The notes beneath the pieces are model-generated. The model had not been told where the DNA came from. It did not search any database and saw only the letters and a program-made list of their open reading frames with translations. A stretch of DNA of 64,000 nt from Nocardioides lijunqiniae (lineage in GTDB: Bacteria; Actinomycetota; Actinomycetes; Propionibacteriales; Nocardioidaceae): the NCBI RefSeq assembly GCF_015024225.1, contig NZ_JACJGM010000007.1:124001-188000 (forward strand). The letters run 5' to 3'. The translations under genes were made by a program, and so were the position numbers. Of this stretch, positions 8,599-15,834 are shown piece by piece. Each line of letters opens with the position of its first letter. Positions within the stretch are counted from its first letter, which is position 1.

Positions 8599-8633
8599 CG
8601 TCGCTCCTCGCGTCGGCACTGCTGAAGTGGGCA

Positions 8634-8663
8634 CCACGCTAGGTGCCCTGCCTGAACGTTCCC
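8634..8663 (-). promoter_or_regulatory. Candidate ECF-type promoter of sigE
   Basis: On the minus strand GGGAAC (8658-8663) is followed after 18 bases by GCGTGG (8634-8639), which resembles the GGAAC...CGTT promoters read by SigE/SigH-type factors. It lies 36 bases upstream of the chosen sigE start, so autoregulation is possible. The -10 match is only partial. Confidence 0.35.
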
Positions 8664-8788
8664 TGTGAAGAGCCATCACTTCTCGCAACGATCGGCACCG
8701 GTGCGGTGTTCCCACCGCGCGTCCGTCGCGGCGGGCCCCGGTGGCGATACGGTGGACGCCTCCGAGACCCGCCCACCAGGAGGACGTC

Positions 8789-9442
8789 ATTCCCACCCCG
8801 ATCAAGCCCGCGAGCTGGACCTACGCCGAGTCCTTCGTCCCCGAGGACGAGGTGCTCGCCGCCGCCCGGGCGCGCGCCGAGGAGGTCGGCGTGGCGCCGA
8901 TCGGCTCCGGCGGCGGAGCCGCCCTGCGCTTCCTCGCCTCGGCCATCGACGCCCGCGCCGTCGTCGAGATCGGCACCGGCACCGGCGTCTCCGGCATCTG
9001 GCTCCTGCGCGGGATGCGCTCCGACGGCGTCCTCACCAGCGTCGACATCGAGGCCGAGCACCAGCGCCTGGCCCGCGAGACCTTCGCCGACGCCGGCATC
9101 CCCAGCCAGCGGGTCCGCACGATCGCCGGCGCCGCCCTCGACGTCCTGCCGCGCCTCACCGACGGCCACTACGACCTGGTGTTCTGCGACGGCGACAAGG
9201 CCGAGTACGCCGCCTACCTCACCGAGGCGCTGCGCCTGCTGCGTCCCGGCGGCGTCGTCGTCTTCGACAACGCCCTGTGGCACGACCGGGTCGCCGACCC
9301 GGCCCAGCGCGACGAGGAGACCGTCACCATCCGCGACCTCGGCCGCGCCGTCATCGAGCACGAGGGCCTGGTCTCCGTCCTGCTGCCCGTCGGCGACGGC
9401 CTGCTCGTCGCCAAGAAGGAATGGCTCGCCGAGACGGAGTAG
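8789..9442 (+). CDS. O-methyltransferase, class I SAM-dependent (likely ATT start)
   Basis: 217-residue methyltransferase of the methyltransf_3/catechol O-methyltransferase group: '[19 protein letters not shown]' is the SAM-binding motif I, '[16 protein letters not shown]' motif II, and '[17 protein letters not shown]' carries the metal-binding acids. The family N-terminus normally begins at the '[13 protein letters not shown]' segment. No ATG, GTG or TTG is there; a perfect AGGAGG (8778-8783) stands five bases before an in-frame ATT, so ATT is the probable start. The alternative is a GTG 16 codons upstream, which would place the Shine-Dalgarno inside the gene. Divergent from sigE, as in mycobacteria. 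Confidence 0.85.
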   Translation: MPTPIKPASWTYAESFVPEDEVLAAARARAEEVGVAPIGSGGGAALRFLASAIDARAVVEIGTGTGVSGIWLLRGMRSDGVLTSVDIEAEHQRLARETFADAGIPSQRVRTIAGAALDVLPRLTDGHYDLVFCDGDKAEYAAYLTEALRLLRPGGVVVFDNALWHDRVADPAQRDEETVTIRDLGRAVIEHEGLVSVLLPVGDGLLVAKKEWLAETE

Positions 9443-9469
9443 GCGAGCCTCTACCCCACGCCGGTGTCC

Positions 9470-9636
9470 GGTGGTTGAGGTGCGAGCGCAGCGAGCCTCG
9501 AAACCACATCGCCGCACCCATCCGGTGCGGTTCGGTGGTTGAGGTGCGAGCGCCAGCGAGCCTCGAAACCACATCGCCGCACTCCACCGGTGGTCGAGCA
9601 GTGAGGAGCGCCAGCGACGAGCGTCCGTCGAGACCC
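9470..9636 (+). repeat. Extragenic palindromes, left group (two type A, one type B)
   Basis: Type A copies at 9470-9507 and 9534-9572 read GGTGGTTGAGGTGCGAGC to AACCAC, imperfect palindromes with 7-base outer arms. The type B copy at 9589-9636 starts GGTGGTCGAGCAGTGAGG and ends GTCGAGACC. All face the same way and lie just after the methyltransferase stop. The right group (10149-10426) has the same units inverted, so every unit has the same orientation relative to the gene transcribed towards it. Confidence 0.85.
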
Positions 9637-9685
9637 CCGCACCTCTGGCTGCCTCCTCGGGCCGAGCTGGGGTGCCGCGCGCATA

Positions 9686-9776
9686 GCCGGTCGCGTCTCC
9701 GCGTCAAGGATCGCCTGCGGCGCCCGCTTCGCGGCGCCCTTCGGGCGTCCTTGACCCGGAGCCTCTCTCGACCGGC
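9686..9776. repeat. Nested palindrome, type C copy 1
   Basis: Outer arms GCCGGTCG (9686-9693) and CGACCGGC (9769-9776) enclose inner arms GTCAAGGA (9713-9720) and TCCTTGAC (9748-9755), with a GC-rich loop. A second element of the same plan with the same inner arms lies at 10029-10113. Confidence 0.7.
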
Positions 9777-9884
9777 TTGACGGCGCACGGGGCGACACGG
9801 GCTTCGCCCGCGCCGCCCGCGCAATGCGCGGCACCCCTCCCCGTGAGGCTGGTGTGACTGGTGGTGCGTCTACCGACACTCAGC

Positions 9885-9963
9885 GTCGGCAGTTGGTCAC
9901 CGCGCTGGCTGGGCCAAGCGTGAAGACCTCCGCCCGGAGCTCGAACTGCCGACATAGGTGACC
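9885..9963. repeat. Two interleaved inverted repeats
   Basis: GTCGGCAGTT (9885-9894) pairs with AACTGCCGAC (9944-9953), and GGTCACC (9895-9901) pairs with GGTGACC (9957-9963). The order a-b-a'-b' would give crossing stems in RNA. It is centred between the two type C palindromes. No function can be assigned. Confidence 0.5.
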
Positions 9964-10028
9964 GATCGGCGGGGCCCGCGCTGTTAGCGGGCGGCGCGGC
10001 GAAGCCGCCGCCGCCCGTGCGCCGCCCC

Positions 10029-10113
10029 AGCAGCCCGGGAGAGGCTCGGAGTCAAGGACGGCGAAGCCGCCGCGAAGCGGGCGAAGCTCCTTGACGCCGA
10101 GACCCGGGCTGCT
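10029..10113. repeat. Nested palindrome, type C copy 2
   Basis: Outer arms AGCAGCCCGGG (10029-10039) and CCCGGGCTGCT (10103-10113), perfect over 11 bases, enclose GTCAAGGA (10051-10058) and TCCTTGAC (10088-10095). The inner arms are the same as in copy 1 at 9686-9776, while the outer arms differ. Confidence 0.7.
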
Positions 10114-10148
10114 AGCGCGCGGGCCAACACCAGCCCCGCACAGGCGAG

Positions 10149-10426
10149 GTGGTTTCGAGGCTCGCTGGCGCTCGCACCTCAACCACCGTGGTTCAGCTCG
10201 GCGTTAGGCTCACGGGGTCTCGACGGGCGCTCGTCGCTGACGCTCCTCACTGCTCGACCACCGGCGGGGTGGTTTCGAGGCTCGCTGCGCTCGCACCTCA
10301 ACCACCGGTGGGGTCAGCTCGGCGTTCGGCTCACCGGGTCTCGACAGGCGCTCGTCGCTGGCGCTCCTCGCTGCTCGACCACCGGTGGGTGGTGTCGAGG
10401 CTCGCTGCGCTCGCACCTCAACCACC
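10149..10426 (-). repeat. Extragenic palindromes, right group (three type A, two type B)
   Basis: Type A copies at 10149-10187, 10269-10306 and 10389-10426 alternate with type B copies at 10215-10262 and 10336-10383. All are inverted relative to the left group. The spacing is regular (about 60 bases from unit to unit), suggesting the A-B pair multiplied as a block. The last copy ends 12 bases before the stop of the minus-strand YdhR-like gene. Confidence 0.85.
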
Positions 10427-10437
10427 GGGGGCGAGGG

Positions 10438-10776
10438 TCAGGCGCGGGGGGTGGCTTCGAAGCCGTCCCAGCCCTCGGCGACGGCGACGATGTCGCACGG
10501 CTCGACCAGGACCGGCCGGGAGCCGATGATGCGGGTGCCGGGGGCGTCCGCGACGCCTTCGACGAACTCCGCCTGGAAGGCGGCGCGGGCCTCGTCGGTG
10601 GCGAAGACGTAGGAGCCCTCGAACCACTCACCCTCGCGCACCCGCCAGGTCTTGTGGTGCAGGCCGGACATCCCGGTGAAGCGGCCGTGGGAGGTCTCGG
10701 CGACGAAGTCGCGCAGCTGGTCGACGACGCCGTCGGGCGCGCCCTCGAGGGACCAGCGGATCGTCAGGCCCTTCAC
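10438..10776 (-). CDS. YdhR-like dimeric alpha/beta-barrel protein (putative monooxygenase)
   Basis: 112-residue protein. 'GMSGLHHKTWRVREGEWFEGSYVFATDEARAAFQ' resembles the YdhR family of small ferredoxin-like barrel dimers that are annotated as putative monooxygenases without proven substrate. It begins with GTG at 10776, overlapping the pepA stop by GTGA, so it is translated with pepA. The C-terminus 'CDIVAVAEGWDGFEATP' may be a family-specific tail. Assignment rests on the pattern of the central strands only; another member of the antibiotic-biosynthesis-monooxygenase-like fold is possible. Confidence 0.6.
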   Translation of the reverse strand: MKGLTIRWSLEGAPDGVVDQLRDFVAETSHGRFTGMSGLHHKTWRVREGEWFEGSYVFATDEARAAFQAEFVEGVADAPGTRIIGSRPVLVEPCDIVAVAEGWDGFEATPRA

Positions 10777-12332
10777 CCGATCCCCGCCAGCGGGTCCTCC
10801 CGGCCGAGCCAGGCGAGCAGCGCCCGGGCGCCGAAGCCGGTCGGCCCCTTGGTCCACTCGTGGCGGTCCTCCGGGGCGTCGCCCACCGACGCGATGTCGA
10901 GGTGCGCCCAGGGGACGCCGCCGACGAAGTGCTGCAGGAAGAGCGCGGCGGTGATGGCGCCAGGACCGCCCGGCGCGTTGTCGGCGTCGGCGATCTTGGA
11001 GGCCAGCTTGTCCTCGTAGCCGGCGTGCAGCGGGAAGCGCCACAGCTGCTCGCCCGCCTGCTCGCCGGACTCGGCCAGCGCGGTGGCCAGCGCGTCGTCG
11101 TTGGCGAAGTAGCCGCCGACGGTCTGGCCGAGCGCGACCTTCATCGCGCCGGTCAGGGTGGCGACGTCGACGATGACGGCCGGTGACAGCTGCTCGACGG
11201 CGTACGCCAGCGCGTCGGCGAGCACGAGGCGGCCCTCGGCGTCGGTGTTGGTGACCTCGCTGGTGCGACCGCCGTAGTGACGCACGACGTCGCCGGGGCG
11301 CATCGCGTTGCCGGAGACGGCGTTCTCGGCGGCGGCCACGAGCCCGACCACGCGCACCGGGCAGCCGACCTCGGCCAGCGCGGCCATGGTGGCGAGCACC
11401 ACGGCGCCGCCGGTCATGTCGCGCTTCATGTTGACCATCGCCTCGCCGGGCTTGATCGAGAGACCGCCGGTGTCGAAGGTGATGCCCTTGCCGACCAGCA
11501 CGACGGTGGGGGTGCGGCGGTTGGCCTTGCGAGGCGCGTAGTCGAGGCGGATCAGCCGCGGCGGGGTCGCCGAGGCCTTGCCGACACCCACGATGCCGCC
11601 GAAGCCACCCGCCTCGAGCTCGCGCTCGTCCCAGACCCTGATGTCGAGTCCGGCCGCGCCCGCGATCTCGCGGGCCTGGTCGGCCAGCCACTCGGGGTTC
11701 TTCAGGTTGGAGGGCACCGACGCGAGGGTGCGGGAGCGCCAGCCGGCACCGCCGGCGGCCAGGGCGCGACCGAGGGTCGCGCGCTGGGACGCGCTCTCGT
11801 CGAGGTCGGCCAGCACCACCCGGGGCACGGGCACGGTCTCCGGAGGCGTCGAGCGCCAGTGGAAGGCGAACGACCCGAGCATGACCCCGACCACGAAGGC
11901 CTCGAGCCCGGCCTCGGGGTCGAGTGCGGCGATGGTGGTGGCCACGGCGTGACGGTCGTGCGCCGCCCGCGCCAGAGCCGCCCCGGCCCGCCGGAAGTCG
12001 ACCGGTCGCTGCGCCCCGACCCCGACCAGCAGGACCAGCCGCAGACCGGAGTTGTCGGGGGCGCCGGAGGGCACCGGCAGCGCCACGACCTCGCCCGCGG
12101 CGCCGGTGGCGCGACCCGCCTCCAGCACGCCGACCAGGTCCAGGCCCAGTGCCTCGCCGAGCTCGGCGCCGCCGGGCCCGAGGAGCACGGCGCCGCCGGC
12201 CTCGTCCTCCGGCAGCACCGGCAGGGCGACGACGTCCACCCCGAGGATCACGTGGGGCCGGAGCCCGCTGATCGCGAACTCCGGTGGCGAGACCTGGCTG
12301 GGGAAGGACAGAGCGGTGGACGTGTCGGTCAC
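10773..12332 (-). CDS. pepA: Leucyl aminopeptidase, peptidase family M17
   Basis: 519-residue cytosolic aminopeptidase that removes N-terminal residues from peptides. The catalytic half shows 'VGKGITFDTGGLSIKP' (metal-binding Lys and Asp) and the M17 signature 'NTDAEGRLVLADAL'. The N-terminal macro-like domain is Ala/Val-rich. The GTG start overlaps the stop of the DUF3117 gene (GTGA), and the end overlaps the YdhR-like gene start, giving a three-gene operon with coupled translation. Length is slightly above the usual 500. Confidence 0.93.
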   Translation of the reverse strand: MTDTSTALSFPSQVSPPEFAISGLRPHVILGVDVVALPVLPEDEAGGAVLLGPGGAELGEALGLDLVGVLEAGRATGAAGEVVALPVPSGAPDNSGLRLVLLVGVGAQRPVDFRRAGAALARAAHDRHAVATTIAALDPEAGLEAFVVGVMLGSFAFHWRSTPPETVPVPRVVLADLDESASQRATLGRALAAGGAGWRSRTLASVPSNLKNPEWLADQAREIAGAAGLDIRVWDERELEAGGFGGIVGVGKASATPPRLIRLDYAPRKANRRTPTVVLVGKGITFDTGGLSIKPGEAMVNMKRDMTGGAVVLATMAALAEVGCPVRVVGLVAAAENAVSGNAMRPGDVVRHYGGRTSEVTNTDAEGRLVLADALAYAVEQLSPAVIVDVATLTGAMKVALGQTVGGYFANDDALATALAESGEQAGEQLWRFPLHAGYEDKLASKIADADNAPGGPGAITAALFLQHFVGGVPWAHLDIASVGDAPEDRHEWTKGPTGFGARALLAWLGREDPLAGIG

Positions 12333-12496
12333 CCGACGACGTTCTTGAGTGCCTCGCCCAGGGCTCCGGCCTCCTCGGCGTTGAGCTCGACCACGAGTCG
12401 GCCACCACCTTCGAGGGGGACGCGCATCACGATGCCGCGCCCTTCCTTGGTCACCTCGAGCGGACCGTCACCCGTCCGCGGCTTCATTGCCGCCAT
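12329..12496 (-). CDS. DUF3117 small conserved protein
   Basis: A 55-residue gene too short for many gene finders. It reads MAAMKPRTGDGPLEVTKEG, then a short beta-rich part (GIVMRVPLEGGGRLVVELN) and a C-terminal helix (EEAGALGEALKNVV). This matches the DUF3117 family found across Actinobacteria (Rv1211 in M. tuberculosis). Its stop overlaps the GTG of pepA. The start ATG at 12496 is followed by a second in-frame ATG three codons on; GAACGAGGTGC lies just upstream. Its role is unknown in all species. Confidence 0.88.
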   Translation of the reverse strand: MAAMKPRTGDGPLEVTKEGRGIVMRVPLEGGGRLVVELNAEEAGALGEALKNVVG

Positions 12497-12730
12497 GCGG
12501 CACCTCGTTCCTGTTCCCGATCCAAGAGCAGCCGGGGACCCCCGTGCTCGCTACGCACCGACCATTATCCCCCATCACCCAGGTGATCGGGACCACAGCC
12601 CTGCGCGACCCGCGTCGGCGCGTCCCCCCGGCGCGTCCGGACGCCGTCGGCGACGGCCCGGACGAGCACCGGCGACGGGGCGGGGTCGCCGCCCTCGTGC
12701 GCCGCCCCTCGCGACTGACAGACTGCCGCC

Positions 12731-13534
12731 ATGACGACCTCCCCCGACTCCGCGGTCCGGCTCGAGCTGAGCGACGGCGTCGCGACGATCACGATCAACC
12801 GACCCGACGCGATGAACAGCCTCGACGTGGCGACCAAGGTGCTCCTGCTGGAGACGGTACGCACCGTGGCCGACGACCCCGCCGCGCGCTGCGTCGTCCT
12901 CACCGGCACGGGCCGGGCGTTCTGCACCGGCCAGGACCTCAAGGAGCACATCCAGCTGCTCCACAACGGCGGCAGCGACCAGCTCTTCAGCACCGTCGAC
13001 GACCACTACAACCCGATCGTCACAGCGCTGGCCGGGATGGAGAAGCCGGTCATCGCCGCGCTCAACGGCGTCGCCGCGGGAGCCGGCGCGAGCCTGGCCT
13101 TCGCCTGCGACCTGCGCGTCGTCGCCGACACCGCCGGCTTCAACCTCGCGTTCGCGAACGTCGCGCTGTCGTGCGACACCGGCGCCAGCTACCACCTGCC
13201 CCAGCTCGTCGGCCGGGCCAAGGCGATCGAGCTCCTCTACTTCCCGCGCACGATCAAGGCCGACGAGGCGCTCGAGCTGGGCCTGGCCACCACCGTGGTC
13301 CCGGCCGACGAGCTCGCCACCGAGGTCGGGGCCCTGGCCGCCCGCCTGGCGGCCGGCCCCACGGTCGCGCTCGGCGCCATGCGCCAGTCGGTCGCCTACG
13401 CCTCGGGCCACACCTTCGAGGAGGCTGTGGCCTTCGAGAGCGCGATGATGCAGCGCACCGGAGCCACCGCCGACCACGCGGCCGCGGTGGCGGCGTTCGT
13501 GGCGAAGGAGAAGCCGGTGTTCGAGGGCCGCTAG
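12731..13534 (+). CDS. Enoyl-CoA hydratase/isomerase, PaaG-like
   Basis: 267-residue crotonase-fold enzyme acting on acyl-CoA thioesters in the cytosol. Oxyanion-hole segments 'GRAFCTGQDLKEH' (about residues 57-69) and 'AALNGVAAGAGASLAFACDLR' (about 112-132) are clear. At the catalytic position it has 'VALSCDTGASYHLPQLVG', where Asp lies as in PaaG-type isomerases and the usual Glu pair of hydratases is absent. A ring 1,2-epoxyphenylacetyl-CoA isomerase or a delta3,delta2-enoyl-CoA isomerase is therefore more likely than a simple hydratase (inference). No other phenylacetate gene is nearby. Its stop overlaps that of the convergent M14 gene in a shared CTAG. Confidence 0.85.
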   Translation: MTTSPDSAVRLELSDGVATITINRPDAMNSLDVATKVLLLETVRTVADDPAARCVVLTGTGRAFCTGQDLKEHIQLLHNGGSDQLFSTVDDHYNPIVTALAGMEKPVIAALNGVAAGAGASLAFACDLRVVADTAGFNLAFANVALSCDTGASYHLPQLVGRAKAIELLYFPRTIKADEALELGLATTVVPADELATEVGALAARLAAGPTVALGAMRQSVAYASGHTFEEAVAFESAMMQRTGATADHAAAVAAFVAKEKPVFEGR

Positions 13535-14367
13535 CCCGAGGTCGGGGCCGGATCGATCGCGACCGGGACACGTCGCCGGGCGCCGAAGATCGAGAGCACC
13601 TGGCGCGGAGCGACCCGCGACATCGTGCGGCGCGACGGGTGGGCGCCGTACTCCACCGTGAGCGCGGCGCCGTCGAACCGGTGGTTGAACCAGCCGGTCA
13701 TGGTGCCGTGGCAGACGCCGCCGCAGGTGAGACTGCGGCGTGGCAGGTGCAGCTTGCGCGCCACCCGGCGCGCGAACGCCGGCTTCTTGGTGTCGGTGTC
13801 GACGGCGTACAGCGGCTGGTGGAAGCTCAGCACGCGGTCGGGTCGGACCGTGCGGAGGAACCTCATGACCGCGCGCGTCTCCGGCTCGGACCGGGGCTTG
13901 GGCCCGGACTCGTAGTTGCCGTCGAGATCGGCCCACTTGTAGGGGAAGTTGCGGTTGAGGTCGACGCCGTGGGCGTTCTTGCGGGTCCCCCGCGCCAGCC
14001 CGTCCGGGTTGTACGTCGGGATGACCCACAGGTTGATCCCCTCGACGGGCGCACCGTCGCGCAGCGACTCCAGGATCCGGCGGGTGGCCGGCTCGTTGCC
14101 GTGCATCGTGGAGATGAGGACGACGGTCCTGACCCGGGGGCCGGCCGGCTCGCCGAGGCGCCAGGCGACGATCTTGCGGCCGCGGACCGACGTGCCCAGG
14201 ACCCGCCGTCCCACGACGGCCGGGCGGCCGGCGGCGGGTGCCGAGGCGGCCGCTGCCGAGGAGACGGAGCCGGCGGGCGCCGGGGAGGCACCGCTGGATC
14301 CGGGGGTGCCGGCGAGCAGCGCGGCCACGAGGCCGGCGCCGCCGATCAGGGCCGTCGCGCGCCGCAC
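13531..14367 (-). CDS. Secreted M14-family zinc carboxypeptidase
   Basis: 278-residue exported peptidase. The N-terminus is a signal peptide (MRRATALIGGAGLVAALLAG) followed by an Ala/Pro/Ser-rich linker. Zinc ligands are in 'MHGNEP' (His, Glu) and 'SFHQP' (His); the catalytic Glu is in 'TVEYGAH'. 'GVDLNRNFPYKW' is the usual substrate-binding Arg segment. The size and motifs recall MpaA-like murein peptide amidases that trim cell-wall peptides, but a general carboxypeptidase is possible. The GTG start follows the membrane-protein gene stop by one base, so they form an operon. Confidence 0.88.
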   Translation of the reverse strand: MRRATALIGGAGLVAALLAGTPGSSGASPAPAGSVSSAAAASAPAAGRPAVVGRRVLGTSVRGRKIVAWRLGEPAGPRVRTVVLISTMHGNEPATRRILESLRDGAPVEGINLWVIPTYNPDGLARGTRKNAHGVDLNRNFPYKWADLDGNYESGPKPRSEPETRAVMRFLRTVRPDRVLSFHQPLYAVDTDTKKPAFARRVARKLHLPRRSLTCGGVCHGTMTGWFNHRFDGAALTVEYGAHPSRRTMSRVAPRQVLSIFGARRRVPVAIDPAPTSG

Positions 14368-14368
14368 C

Positions 14369-14800
14369 TCAGACCACGCTGCTCAGGTAGGCCCAGGTGA
14401 AGACCGCCACGCCGGCCGCCATCCCGACGTGTGCGAGCACCGACAGTCCCGGACCGTCGGACCACGTGTCCTGCGTGCCGCCGGCGGAGTGCCGGCCGCG
14501 GCTGGGCAGCCACCGCACGAGGATGAGCAGGCCCGCGAGGGCCACCAGCCACCACAGCGCCAGGGCCGCGATGCCGATCAGGTTCTCCGTGCCCTCGCTG
14601 ACGACGTCGCCGCCGAGCAGGAAGACGAGCCAGACCGCCAGCGCCAGCCCGCCGGAGACGGTGTGCAGGGTGAGCAGCGCCCGTCCGACGTAGACGCGGC
14701 CCGCGCCCCCCTCGTCACGCCCCAGCCGCAGGCGCGTCAGGACCACGACCAGGGCCGCCAGGGCGGTCAGGACGTAGACGATGATCTGCTCGGTCGACAC
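14369..14800 (-). CDS. Four-helix membrane protein of unknown function
   Basis: 143-residue integral membrane protein. Hydrophobic segments at about residues 5-22, 39-62, 74-96 and 120-140 suggest four helices, with a polar loop (SRGRHSAGGTQDTWSDGPG) between helices three and four. I do not recognise a named family. It lies immediately upstream of the secreted M14 peptidase gene and 15 bases after the DivIVA-domain gene, all on the same strand, so it belongs to the dapE-LOG-DivIVA group of cell-envelope genes by position. Confidence 0.7.
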   Translation of the reverse strand: MSTEQIIVYVLTALAALVVVLTRLRLGRDEGGAGRVYVGRALLTLHTVSGGLALAVWLVFLLGGDVVSEGTENLIGIAALALWWLVALAGLLILVRWLPSRGRHSAGGTQDTWSDGPGLSVLAHVGMAAGVAVFTWAYLSSVV

Positions 14801-14815
14801 GCTCGGCAGTGTGCC

Positions 14816-15109
14816 CTAACGGGCCGGGTCGCCGCCACGAGCCTCGCGCTCGCGGACGTCGCGGTCGGCGAACGACTCCTGCTCGGTCGCCAGCCGGTCC
14901 AGCAGGGCGTCGACCTCGGACATCCGGTAACCGCGGAAGGCGAGCGAGAACCGCACGCTGCGCAGGTCGCGCGCCTCGACCGGGCGGTCGGCCGGGACGA
15001 GCGCGTCGGGGCGGTCGTCGTAGACCTCCGCCATCGGGGTGCCGTGGCCGGCGGCGAGCATCGCCACGCCGCCCATCGCCAGGACGATGAGCACCGCGAA
15101 GAGCCACAT
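14816..15109 (-). CDS. DivIVA-domain membrane-anchored small protein
   Basis: 97-residue protein: an N-terminal membrane helix (MWLFAVLIVLAMGGVAMLAAGHG), then a charged part ending in a DivIVA-type segment 'VRFSLAFRGYRMSEVDALLDRLATEQ' and a short acidic/basic coil. DivIVA-like proteins sit at poles or septa and recruit growth factors. The ATG at 15109 overlaps the stop of the LOG-family gene (TGATG). A longer open frame continues upstream but only as a shadow of the LOG and dapE genes. M. tuberculosis has a comparable small DivIVA-domain gene in the same neighbourhood (Rv1209, from memory). Confidence 0.85.
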   Translation of the reverse strand: MWLFAVLIVLAMGGVAMLAAGHGTPMAEVYDDRPDALVPADRPVEARDLRSVRFSLAFRGYRMSEVDALLDRLATEQESFADRDVREREARGGDPAR

Positions 15110-15834
15110 CACCCTGCGGCCCTCGCGGACGTCATCAGCGCGACCGCCTCGTCGACGTCGTCGGTGAGCGTCAGCCGGTCGAGGTCGGCCTGGGCGATCT
15201 TGCCGTCCTCGAGCACGGTGTCGCGCAGCCAGGCGATCAGCCCGGACCAGTACGCCGTACCGATGAGGACCACCGGGAAGGCCGAGACCTTCTGGGTCTG
15301 GGCGAGCGTCAGCGCCTCGAACAGCTCGTCGAGCGTGCCGAGGCCGCCGGGCAGGACGATGAAGCCCTGGGAGTACTTCACGAACATGGTCTTGCGCACG
15401 AAGAAGTACCGGAAGTTGATGCCGACGTCGACCCACTCGTTGAGGCCGGACTCGAAGGGCAGCTCGATGCCGAGCCCGACGCTCAGCCCGCCCGCCTCGC
15501 TGGCGCCCTTGTTGGCGGCCTCCATCGCGCCGGGGCCGCCGCCGGTCATGACCGCGAAGCCCTCCTCGACCAGCCGTCGGCCGACCTGCTCCCCCACGGC
15601 GTACGACGGGTGGTCGACCGGCGTGCGCGCGGAGCCGAACACGCACACCGCGGGCCCGAGCTCGGCGAGCGCCCCGAAGCCCTCCACGAACTCCGCCTGG
15701 ATGCGCAGCACGCGCCACGGGTCGGCGTGCACCCAGTCGGCCGCGCCCCGCGAGTCGAGCAGGCGCTGGTCGGTCGTGGTGCCGTCGACCTGATCGCGAC
15801 GCTGCATCACCGGTCCCTTCATCTTGAACTTCAC
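15109..15834 (-). CDS. LOG-family (TIGR00730) nucleoside 5'-monophosphate phosphoribohydrolase
   Basis: 241-residue Rossmann-fold protein. 'VMTGGGPGAMEAANKGA' and 'IVLPGGLGTLDELFEAL' (PGGxGTxxE) are the signature of the LOG/lysine-decarboxylase-like family, which cleaves N6-modified or plain AMP to the base and ribose phosphate; plant and mycobacterial homologues release cytokinins. The GTG start at 15834 overlaps the dapE stop (GTGA), and the stop overlaps the DivIVA gene start, so the three are tightly coupled. Substrate in this organism is not known. Confidence 0.9.
   Translation of the reverse strand: MKFKMKGPVMQRRDQVDGTTTDQRLLDSRGAADWVHADPWRVLRIQAEFVEGFGALAELGPAVCVFGSARTPVDHPSYAVGEQVGRRLVEEGFAVMTGGGPGAMEAANKGASEAGGLSVGLGIELPFESGLNEWVDVGINFRYFFVRKTMFVKYSQGFIVLPGGLGTLDELFEALTLAQTQKVSAFPVVLIGTAYWSGLIAWLRDTVLEDGKIAQADLDRLTLTDDVDEAVALMTSARAAG

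Larger units (their letters stand above)
9443..10437. other. Gene-free convergent region packed with palindromes
   Basis: About one kilobase between the convergent methyltransferase and YdhR-like genes. No frame shows a protein-like sequence; open frames there are low-complexity translations of the repeats. It holds eight type A/B extragenic palindromes in two mirror-image groups, two larger nested palindromes (9686-9776 and 10029-10113), and a short block with two interleaved inverted repeats (9885-9963). No transposase, tRNA or promoter was recognised. Confidence 0.7.

Noticed and set aside
9470..10426. CRISPR array
   Set aside because: Repeat units are palindromic, alternate in type and orientation, lack uniform 30-40 base spacers, and no cas gene is present.
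9443..10437. Possible insertion sequence between convergent genes
   Set aside because: No transposase-like frame, no target-site duplication and no terminal pair enclosing a gene; the content is repeated extragenic palindromes.
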